Assembly: GCA_024305745.1 (NCBI GenBank)
Contig: JAHRBS010000004.1
Coordinates: 4,340,001-4,404,000, forward strand
DNA from: Polyporus tsugae
Taxonomy: Eukaryota > Basidiomycota > Agaricomycetes > Polyporales > Polyporaceae
Length of the DNA stretch: 64,000 nucleotides
Direction: 5' to 3'
Part shown: piece after piece, positions 55,552-64,000 of the stretch
How the letters are laid out: the number at the start of each line of letters is the position of its first letter
Position numbering within the stretch: the stretch's first letter is position 1
The notes under the pieces: model-generated
What the model saw: only the letters and a program-made list of their open reading frames with translations
What the model was told of the DNA's origin: nothing
Databases searched by the model: none
Translations under genes and position numbers: made by a program

Positions 55552-56958
55552 CTGGTGTTGGTGTCGGTGTCGGGGGCGCTCGCGATCGGGATCACGCTCG
55601 CGCGCGGGAGAGGAAGGCGATCGGCCTCGACGGGAAGACGTGGGCGAGGGCGAGGGAGACGCGTGCCGGGACTTCGACTTCTTGCCGGAAGGCCTATGGC
55701 TTCGGTCGCGTTCGGGAGATCGGCTGGACGAGCGCCGCCGCGAGGATTTGCGGGTGCGGGTGCGGGTGCGGGTGCGGTCGGGGGAAGGAGAACGAGAGCG
55801 ACTTCTGTCGTCGAAAGGCAGGGGGGACGAGGTCGGCTCGGAGGCTTTGGCCTTCCCCTTGGCTCTGAGCCGCGCGCGAAGCTCGTCTTCGCGGGCGACG
55901 AGGGTCTCTTCGCTGTCTTGGGTATTCTGGGCGGTAGGTGCCTCATGAGAGACACAATCGGCAGAGTCGCTGTTCTTCTCAGAACCAGAACGAGAAGGAA
56001 TAGGGGAGGGGGAACGCGTTCGTGAAGCGTTGTTCGTGTGCTGCCGTGGCGAGTCGCCTTCTGGCGATGGCGAGAGCGGTGAGTGTGAGATGGACCTGCT
56101 AGGGTGCCGACGGCGATGAGAGCGTTCGGCACTGTGCTCTCGTCTCCTTCGCTTGTGCTGGCCATCCTCGTCTTCTTGGCGGTCTGGAGAGCGACTTCGC
56201 TTCCTTTCCCGACGATGCCGCCTATAATCACGATCCTCATCTTCCTCCTCGTCCTCTGGCCTCGAGTGTCTCCGAGTGCTTCGAGAACGCGAGCGTCGTG
56301 GCCTCCTGCTGCGCCTGCTCTCCTTCCCCTTCTCCCCGTCGGCCACCGGGGAGCGTGAGCGCGAACGATACCTGTGGCGTCGCTCCCGCTTGTCCGACCT
56401 CCGTTCCCTGTCTTCGTCGGGATCTTCCCTCTCCCAGCTTCTCGCCCTCCTCTTCCTGTCGCCACGCCGCTCCCTGTCCCAGTTATCCGCCCAGTCTGAC
56501 TTATCGCCTACCCTCCGTCGTCTGAGTCTCTCCGCTTCCACCGCCTCCTCAGCCCTAGCCCTCCGTTCCCTCCGCTCCTGCTCCTCCCTCTCTATCCTCG
56601 CCTCTTCAGCCGCTAGAGCCTGAGCGCGGAGCAGGGTCTTGTTGTGGTCGTCGGTATTCCGGATGATAGAAGACAGGAAGCGTTTATTCGTCTTCGGCGC
56701 GTTACTGTCCATGCTGCAATGCAATGATATATATATCAGAAATCTCTCCTCACAGAACCACGGGTGTACGCACTTTCGGGCGAGGTAGGCGCGGATGCCG
56801 TCCTTTCCGTACCGCTCCGCCTTCTGCTTTGCCTCCTTGAGGATGAGCTCCGCGACGTGTCGGTCCAGGTCGTCATCTTGCACCGTCGACGAGACAGAGG
56901 AGCCCATCTGGGCTCGCAAGAGATTGGAGACGACAGAGGAGAGCGTCGACTTGGACAT
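55069..56958 (-). CDS. Arg/Ser-rich nuclear protein, putative splicing factor
   Basis: Two exons, 56774-56958 and 55069-56713 (60-nt intron, GTGCGT...TGCAG), 609 aa. The N-terminal third is helical and charged (VAELILKEAKQKAERYGKDGIRAYL, FLSSIIRNTDDHNKTLLRAQALAAEEARIEREEQERRE). The middle is an extended RS domain (RSRSRSP, SRRSRRPRRSRSRS and similar) with a His-Arg block encoded by a hexanucleotide repeat. The C-terminus has a conserved-looking element, MDKYFEETYDPRLDV, and a Lys-rich end. RS domains are typical of pre-mRNA splicing and nuclear speckle proteins; the exact family is not certain. It is divergently transcribed from the malic enzyme gene. Confidence 0.8.
55518..55582. repeat. GGTGTC hexanucleotide array coding for HR repeats
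   Basis: About ten copies of GGTGTC, some varied, on the plus strand encode an alternating His/Arg (with some Gln) stretch on the minus strand within the RS protein. A unit change would keep the frame. Confidence 0.75.
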
Positions 56959-57174
56959 TGTTCATGGAACAGTGGCAAGGTGCACCCTCTCCGAGCTCTC
57001 CTTCGAGACAACAGCCACCGCAGGGCGCCTACAGTATTTGGTGGTGTTTGGATATTGTGGCGAGTCGGCGTCGGTATGTCAGGGGAAATGACGTCCGCCC
57101 TACTAGTCTAAGCTTGCCTTGACTTGGAGAGATGCAAATGGAATCTGCTAATCGATCTTTTCACCGTACCCACC
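56959..57174. promoter_or_regulatory. Divergent promoter, RS protein and malic enzyme
   Basis: Only 216 bp separate the two start codons, so both promoters must lie in this interval or overlap the genes. I saw no clear TATA box. Confidence 0.6.
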
Positions 57175-59879
57175 ATGTCCAAGACGAAGAGACAGTACCG
57201 AACCGCCCTGCGAGGAGAGACGATTCTGACCAGTCCTCGTTGGAACAAGGGCACCGCGTTCACCATCGAAGAGCGCAAAGCATTCGGGCTCACCGGACGC
57301 CTGCCGTTCAAGGTCAACACGCTCGAAGAACAGTGCGAGAGGGCGTACGATCAATACCTGTCGCGCGACGAACCGCTCAGGAAGAACACATTCCTCCAGA
57401 GTTTGAAGGAGCAGAACTGGGTCCTCTACTACGCCCTGCTCTCGAGGCATCTCCAGGAGATGATCCCAATCATCTACACACCGACAGAGGTACGCCGTGC
57501 CTTTGTGTCACCGTCATGCTGAACCGTCCGTCATTCTGACATTCAAGTGTTGATTCACGCGTAGGCGGAAGCAATAGCCAATTATTCTCATCTTTTCCGC
57601 AGGAGCGAAGGCCTATTTCTAACTCTCCCGCTCCAAGATTCGTTGGAGGAAGATTTCCTGGCAGAAACAGAGGGTCGTCAGATTGACTTGATTGTTGTCT
57701 CGGATGCCGAGCAGATCTTGGGCATTGGCGACCAGGGGGTAGGGGTGAGTTCCTGGGACAGAGCTTGCTAATGAACAAAGATGAACTGCCAGTCTTGGAC
57801 AGGGCATTGGAGTGCGTGTGCATATACTCTCCTTGTCTACGGAGCCTGCTCACCAATATCAGATTGCTACAGCAAAGTCGGCTATCTACACGTATGTCAA
57901 CAGTCCAGGCACATACACACTTCAGGTTATTCATGCCCACCCTCGTACAGCCTCATCGGAGGTGTAGATCCCGCGAACACTCTCAGTGTCACACTCGATG
58001 TCGGGACAACCAACGATGATCTCCTGAACGACCGCCTATATGTTGTGCGTATCACGTACCTCGCGGAAACATTCCTCGGCTAATGTCTTAAACCACAGGG
58101 CTGGCCCCATCCGCGTGTTCGGGGCCAGGAGTACGACGACTTTGTTGATCGGTCGGTGCCTTTCCATCCCAGGTTCATTATGAAAAGGCACATCAATCTC
58201 ACCTCTTTCGCTGCGGCGCCCAGATTCGTGCAGCTCGTCCGCAAGCACCACCCGCATTGCCTCCTGCACTTTGAAGATTTCGGGGTGACGAACGCGAAGC
58301 GGCTCCTGGACAAATACCGCGATTCACATGCGGTTTTCAACGACGATGTGTGCGCATCCGAATTCCATGTCATACTTATCACCACGAGCTTCAGTGCTCA
58401 TCCCGTCCGAGCCATATGCGCAACCTGATACTCACGCCTCTGTCCGGCACAGACAAGGAACCGGCGCAGTGACGCTCGCCTGCATCATGTCCGCAGTGGG
58501 CGTGACAAAATCCAAACTCGCCGACCAGCGCTTTGTCATCTTCGGCGCGGGCTCTGCGGGCCTGGGTATTGCACGCCAGCTCCGTGACGGCATCGTGGCC
58601 ATCGACGGCGTGGACAAGGACAGCGCGAACAAGAAATTCTATCTCCTGGACAAGCACGGGCTCCTCAAGGAGTCGCTCGGCCTCGAGAACATTCGCTCGG
58701 GCGTCACCGAGTTCGTGCGCCCCGACCCCGAATGGCCCGAGGGCGAGGTCGGCCTGCTCGAGGTCGTGCGGCGGGTCCGGCCGACGGTGCTCATCGGGTG
58801 CTCGACGCGCGGGGGTGCGTTCACGGAGGACGTCGTACGGGCCATGGCGGAGGGCACCGCGCGGCCGATCATCCTTCCGCTCTCGAACCCGAGCAGGCTG
58901 CATGAGGTCACGCCGCAGGACGCGATCGACTGGACCGACGGGAAGGCGCTCCTCGCGACGGGAAGCCCGTTCCCGCCGTGTAAGCTGCCGAGCGGGAAGG
59001 AGTACATGTGCGTCACTTGCTCCCTCTCGAGTTTGGAAATGCGTTTTCCCGGGCTGGCGATGTAGGTGGCTTCTATCCCGTAAGGCGTCCTGCCGCGCGC
59101 CCCCGAGCGACCGAGCAGCAGTGGCTATTTGGGTGCGGTACGGCGCTCGGGATCGCGCAGCAGCTCGGACGCCTCGCGGCGTCGAGGCTGCGTACGTAGG
59201 GCTGGCTGGGAAGCGAAGCAGAACGTCGATGTGCTCACCATCATCTATACCCGTCTTCCTCTGATTCAGTGTCGCGGAATGCAACAGTGAGTCGCCCCGT
59301 CCGGGGCTTCAGCGTGCTTCGCGAGCGAGGACCGCTACTGACGGTGTCTTGCCCGCGCAAACCGCGATCCGTGAACCCTCTCGCGGACCCTTCCCGCCCG
59401 TCCCGCCCTAACCCTGAACTAACGTCGCCACGGACGTCGACCCTACGCCACGCGCGCACCCACAACGACACCCGAATCATTAACGCTTTCGCATCGTGGC
59501 CCCCGGTCCCCGTCCTCACACACGCGCCCACCGCCCATCCTCCCTCGCAGACGCGCTGATCTACCCTGGGCTCGGGCTGGGCGCGATGCTCTCCAAAGCG
59601 CGCACGCTAACGGACACGATGATCATCGCAGGCGCGCGGCGGCTCGCGTCGCTCGCGCCGGCCCTCGCGGACCCGGGTGCGGCGCTCCTACCCGACTTCG
59701 GGGACGCGCCAGAGGTGAACTACGAGGTCGCGGTCGCGGTCGTCGGGCAGGCGCTCGCGGAGGGGAGCGCGGGGCCGGAGTGCGGGTGGGCGAGGGAGGA
59801 GGTGCGCGAGCGCGTGAGGGAGGCGAGGTGGGTGCCGGTGTATGGGGAGTATGTGTATGATCCGGAGGGGGAGACGTAG
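57175..59879 (+). CDS. Malic enzyme (oxidative decarboxylating malate dehydrogenase)
   Basis: Converts malate to pyruvate and CO2 with reduction of NAD(P). Ten exons: 57175-57489, 57565-57744, 57803-57811, 57863-57891, 57951-58044, 58099-58151, 58224-58349, 58453-59007, 59270-59286, 59551-59879; all phases agree, 568 aa, the usual size. Motifs: RNTFLQSLKEQN-like region, PIIYTPTEAEAIANYSHLFR, the signature VVSDAEQILGIGDQGVGGIGIATAKSAIYT, LDVGTTND, the metal-binding HFEDFGVTNAKRLL, and the Rossmann motif FGAGSAGLGIA (about 300). The exon sizes 9 and 17 nt are required by the conserved sequence. There is no obvious mitochondrial presequence after MSKTKRQYRTALRG, so location is open. The choice of NAD or NADP cannot be settled by eye; the sequence is nearer to NAD-type (maeA/MAE1) enzymes. 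Confidence 0.93.
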
Positions 59880-59889
59880 GGCCGGGGAC

Positions 59890-59960
59890 GTGGAAGTGGA
59901 AGTGGAAGTGGAAGTGGAAGTGGAAGTGGAGAAGGAGAAGGAGAAGGAGAAGGAGGAGGC
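59890..59960. repeat. (GGAAGT)n/(GGAGAA)n microsatellite after malic enzyme stop
   Basis: Six GGAAGT units then four GGAGAA units begin 11 bp after the malic enzyme stop, so they probably lie in its 3' UTR. Confidence 0.85.
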
Positions 59961-62900
59961 CGAGTTCGAAGAGGAGCTGCTCGGAAAGTCTAGAATACTG
60001 TTGGTTGTGCCGATATCGATGAACGCGGGGTAAAGTGTGCTGTTCGGCGACGTGCATGGGGACCCTGCACATCGGGACGGGGGAGGAGAGAAGAACAATA
60101 TTGACATGTTCGGATGGCCACAGATGACAGACGTCGACGACACGCACCCGGCGTTTCGAAATTCGGTGAGTATTGGCAGCCTCGTTCCAACTTCCAACTT
60201 CCATTCTGCCCGTCTCCCGTGCCCCATCCGACGTGCAAAAGCAAATGATGCGGCCGTTTGTCACGTCCGTTTGTTCTATCCCAAATTCTCGTCACCCCTC
60301 AGCCGCCTCCGCAGCGCGTCATCGCGCTGGGAATGGCAAGCGTGGGGCTGCGGTGTGGACCGGCGTGCGCTGGAAGCGTCGGGCGGGGCAGGTCGATTTC
60401 TCAGAACGGACATATTATTGCCAGCGGGCCCATATTCTAGAGCTCTGAGGCCGTGGTACTTGGAACAGCTTGGAAGCGGCGTGTGCGATGGGGGCCCAGC
60501 GGCTCCGCTGCCCGCGGCGGGCTGAAGTACTCGCCGTCAGGGTTCGCTGCAGATGGCCATGGCCCGGGCTGGGGCGAGCGCCCCGGGCGCAGGGTATTCA
60601 ATGTTCGGGGCTCGCTCCCTGGTCTAATTCGTGCTGCTGTCATTGTCTGCGCCTACGCCTGCGCGCGGGTCGGGGTTGGGGGGCGCCGCCGCGGCGCAAG
60701 CTTAAGGGGGGTATGACATATGCGTGGAATAGGCATAGCGCATATGTCGGGGGAACTCCGAGGAGGTTTGTGCGTGTGCTACGAGGCTTCTGGGGCGCCA
60801 GTTGTGGCTTCCATGGGGCTGTACATACATACATATGTGATTCGTGGTGAGTTCATCCGAGCTCACTTGAATCGGGTCGAGGGATTATGCACTCACGCTT
60901 ACGCCAGCCCCAGGAAGCTGAGAAGCTCTGAAGGTCCGGGATGCCGACATCACCGTATGCCGTACGTGTCTGTGACGTGACGCCCGCCCCATGGCCACAT
61001 TTGGCGTATGGCGCCCTGCGAGGTCGGCTGTCCCCACGCCGCCTCCACCCTGTGTGCGCGAAGAGGGGTTCCCGTTTGGGGCTATTCGTAAGTCGTGAGT
61101 ACTGTTCTTCCGTGTCCGTGTCATACGGAAGCAGTGGTGGAAGGGACGCACGTCCAATAAGTATTGCCATGAATCATGATGCGTGCATCCCTGTCCGGTG
61201 CAAGTCCAGTGTCCAAGCTCCCGAATACGTACGGCCGCAGCGCGTGGGGAGGGCACCGCGCGATAGTTCAAGTTGCCGGAGATACTGTATCCTCTGCGAA
61301 GGACCGAACGTTCGGTGGTGGGGCTTGCGGAGCGACCAGGTCGAACGTCCATTCGAACTTCGACATCGGACAGACGAGGGAGACCAAACCCGGCGGATAC
61401 GCGCTACGCGGTCGATGGTGACATAGATACGCGAATGGTGTCTGCGCGAGCGACGTACGCATCGAGCCGGTCTCAATCACTGTGACACCGACGCAACGAG
61501 CCAGGGGGGGGTGTGGTCCACATGCATTTGTGACAAGGATGAGCCGGAGGGGGGAACGTCCGACAAATCGATATCGCCATCATTCGGCGCACGACGTCGG
61601 ACGCGATGGGCTTCCCAGTAAGTGAGGGACACGCATTGCCAATGACGCGCCTGGGCGTCGGCAATGGGGCGTTGGAGACTGAGCTTGAGTTTGGGGACGT
61701 CGCGTCGACGCACAAGCGAGGTCCGTTAACGTTGCCCCCCCCTAAAGCCGCCGGGACGCTTGGCCTTACCGTTTGTGTGTGCTGCAGCCTGCAGTGCCAG
61801 TAGGCGACGAAGAAGCGAGGTTCACCCGCCGCTTGTGCTGTAATGGGTATACGTCACGGTGAGTCAGGCTTGGGCCTCGGGAAGCGAAGCGTGATGAGCC
61901 CGGAGGATTACAAGGTGGTGGGCTGATAGGCGGGGCGGACGTACGCGTGCGCGCATCAACCGCGCCCTCCCAGAGTCGTCGAGAACGGGCGTCGGGAGGT
62001 CGGGACGGGTGCGGGAGCGGGGGGGAGGGGCTGCGGTCTCGCGGCTCGCAGGGTCCAAGGGTCCGCTGTGGCTTGGGGGACGCGTGGCACGCGCAGGGAG
62101 TGGCGCCAGAGGTTATGGATGTGAGAATATTGCGATAACCTGAAACGCAGGGTGTAGATCTCCCTGACCGTCGCGCGTTTGGTCGTCAGATCGCGAGCTG
62201 CGACAATTGACTGTTCAATGTTGGGATTGAATACAGTATATTGAACGTGGAATGAATGGGATGTCGCGGCGCGCCGCAGGATCCGCCGCGGTCGTGCTCG
62301 GCAATGTAGGGACGCTTACGCGCGGCGGGCGTGACCGTCACTGGCGTTGCGGGACAACGCGGCGGCGGGTAAGTATGTCTGAGGATTCGGAACTCCGAGG
62401 TCCGAACCGCGTCGACGCCGGGGGAGGGCTGTGGGGGACACAATTGACGTGGTCGACGAACAAGATGGAGATGCAAAATCATCGACGCTTTTGGAAGCAG
62501 CGAGTCAGGAGGGTTAACTGTTCCGGGAGTGGTGGGAAATTGGAAGCGCAGAGGTGAGGCGAGGAGGCGGGTGATTCAGTGTTATTGTTGTGTCTGCCTT
62601 GTCGCGACGGATCGAAGGGCAGCATGGGCGGGGCGCGCGCTGCGTAATGTTTTTGTTCGCCCCATCGAGAGCGTATCTGGGAGGAGCATTCGTTTTCCAC
62701 GTCTGATCGGATCTCCTCCCACCCGCAGGGACGCGGACCGCTTTGCGCGGACGTGCTTTTTGTTCAATCTTACTTTTTGGGGAGCCGTGACATGACGTTC
62801 CGGCGAGGCGGCGGATGGTGTAGACATGGCGTCCGGAATGGACTGGGGGTGAGAGGCGGAGGGAAGAGCACACAGGAATCCACAAGCTAGTATGGTGCAT

Positions 62901-63152
62901 GCATGGACAGGATGGTGCTGAGTCGCAAGCTGCACTGGACTGGAACGGAGGCAAATAAGTAAGTAATATTTTAGGCTTTGCAGGGGCGTCCGGTCCCTGC
63001 CGGGCCAGGTATCCAGATTGGGCAGGTCGGATAATGAGCAAGATCCGCATCGTCGATTGGCTGAATGGAGGCCGAGGAGACGCCCGGCTGGCGTGGGCGC
63101 GCAGGGCTCGGGCTCAGAGGCGTCTCTCGCTCTCCTCCTTGCCTCCTCACAA
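59961..63152. other. Gene-poor region
   Basis: About 3.2 kb, moderately GC-rich. Many short ORFs on both strands arise from base composition; none shows a domain, signal peptide or plausible splice pattern. No rRNA, tRNA or transposon remnant was recognised. Confidence 0.5.
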
Positions 63153-63158
63153 TATAAA
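63153..63158 (+). promoter_or_regulatory. TATA box of terminal F-box gene
   Basis: TATAAA about 135 nt upstream of the ATG; a second AT-rich element (TTATATATA, 63174-63182) lies nearer. A CT-rich leader follows. Confidence 0.45.
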
Positions 63159-63290
63159 TCCCATGTGTCTCCCTTATATATACCCGTCCCCTCTCTTCAC
63201 GACTTTTACGACCCATCCCCGTGCCCGTCCCCGACATCCGTGTATCCCCCGCAGTCCTTCCCTGTCGCCCTCACAGGTCTGCTAGCAACT

Positions 63291-64000
63291 ATGGGTTACC
63301 TGGGATTCATCTGGCCCTTCATTTCGGTACGTCCTCCTCATCTCCTCTGGCCCGTCGGAGCGAGGGCCCACATGAGTGGTGGATGGATTAGTGCACTTGT
63401 CTGGCTCTCATACCGTGTCAGTCTTTCCATTCATCTTGTGTGCTGACACGCACGCGTCCTCTTCCCAGGTCACCACCAAGCACGATGTCCAGGTCGACCT
63501 CACGACCATTTACGCCCCCAAGAAGCCTGTCTCCCGTCCCCCTAAGCCTCCATCTCTCCCCGTCCCCATTGAGATCGTCATGACCATCCTCGAGGCCGCC
63601 TATGACGACCAGGAAGTCCCGCAGTACAACGCCCTTCTCAAGAACGCCGCGCTCGTGTGCAAGGACTGGTCCACCGTTGCCCAGAAGCTCCTCTTCCGTA
63701 ACGTCACCCTTTCCACTCAAACCGCATACATCGCGTTCCAGCACGCCGTCGATCCCGCGACCCCCCGCGGTTCCATGCTCAGTGACGCTGTAGTCCGGAT
63801 GAAGGTCGTCCTCGACCAGAACCAGCCCTACCGCCTTTCCCACAGGTCGTTCGCACGCGCCGTCTCGCTCTGCCCCAACCTCTACGAGCTGAGCGTCGCG
63901 CTTTACGGCGAAGGTGTCCCCGGTCTCGATATTATCGGCGCTCCGGACGAGTCACGCATGAAGCGCTCTGCTCCCTCCTTCGACGAGACGACCCTCGCAA
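63291..64000 (+). CDS. F-box protein (3' end outside window)
   Basis: First exon of 12 codons (63291-63326, MGYLGFIWPFIS), 142-nt intron (GTACGT...TCCCAG), then an open exon from 63469 to the window end. It carries a typical basidiomycete F-box: LPVPIEIVMTILEAAYDDQ, LVCKDWSTVAQKLLFRNVTL, followed by the first leucine-rich part (RAVSLCPNLYELSVALYG). At least 189 residues are visible. Probable SCF adaptor. Its short first exon resembles the layout of the F-box gene at 47.9 kb. Confidence 0.82.

Noticed and set aside
59961..63152. Possible genes in the gene-poor region, such as a 178-codon minus-strand frame at 62514-63050
   Set aside because: Sequences are low-information, lack conserved motifs and do not form multi-exon models.
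1..64000. tRNA, rRNA and CRISPR-like arrays
   Set aside because: No cloverleaf with matching A and B boxes was found; GTTCGAA-like strings at 24299, 32956 and 37915 lie in other contexts. No spaced-repeat array is present.

Overview
The window comes from a filamentous basidiomycete, most likely an Agaricomycete. The evidence is numerous 41-90 nt GT-AG introns with CTRAY-like branch sites, GC-rich coding DNA, dispersed F-box/LRR-type paralogs, a bacterial-type alpha-amylase with a CBM20, an APE-type LINE with a terminal RNase H, and TATA boxes followed by CT-rich leaders. Every gene model below was built by hand from six-frame translation plus splice signals; no similarity search was possible.

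Left end (1-7.7 kb): the 3' part of a lineage-specific F-box gene (family 1, copy A), a duplicated tail of a beta-mannosidase gene, an F-box family-2 fragment and full family-2 gene, then a complete 12-exon secreted GH2 beta-mannosidase on the minus strand. 8.6-14.2 kb: a cytosolic thioredoxin and a long low-complexity orphan protein, both minus. 14.85-23.87 kb: a 9.0-kb LINE with 26-nt poly(A), two ORFs and a 15-bp target-site duplication. 26.3-31.5 kb: an AGC kinase with an N-terminal PX domain and a 1.3-kb intron.

32.2-38.3 kb: three more family-1 F-box copies in progressive decay; two of them again abut a tail-to-tail copy of the beta-mannosidase 3' end. This links the two ends of the window as segmental duplications of one ancestral F-box/beta-mannosidase junction.

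39.6-49.6 kb: a Ran1-like protein kinase, a GPI-anchored Ser/Thr-rich surface protein, a 14-exon alpha-amylase (GH13 plus CBM20), and another F-box/LRR gene. 50.0-59.9 kb is a conserved housekeeping block: 19-exon importin-9/Kap114, an RS-rich putative splicing protein, and a 10-exon malic enzyme, the last two divergently transcribed from a 216-bp promoter. 59.9-63.3 kb is gene-poor; an F-box gene begins at 63.3 kb and runs off the end.

Together the genes cover extracellular polysaccharide breakdown (mannan, starch), carbon metabolism (malic enzyme), signalling (two kinases), nuclear import and splicing, with a rapidly evolving F-box component that carries most of the structural novelty.
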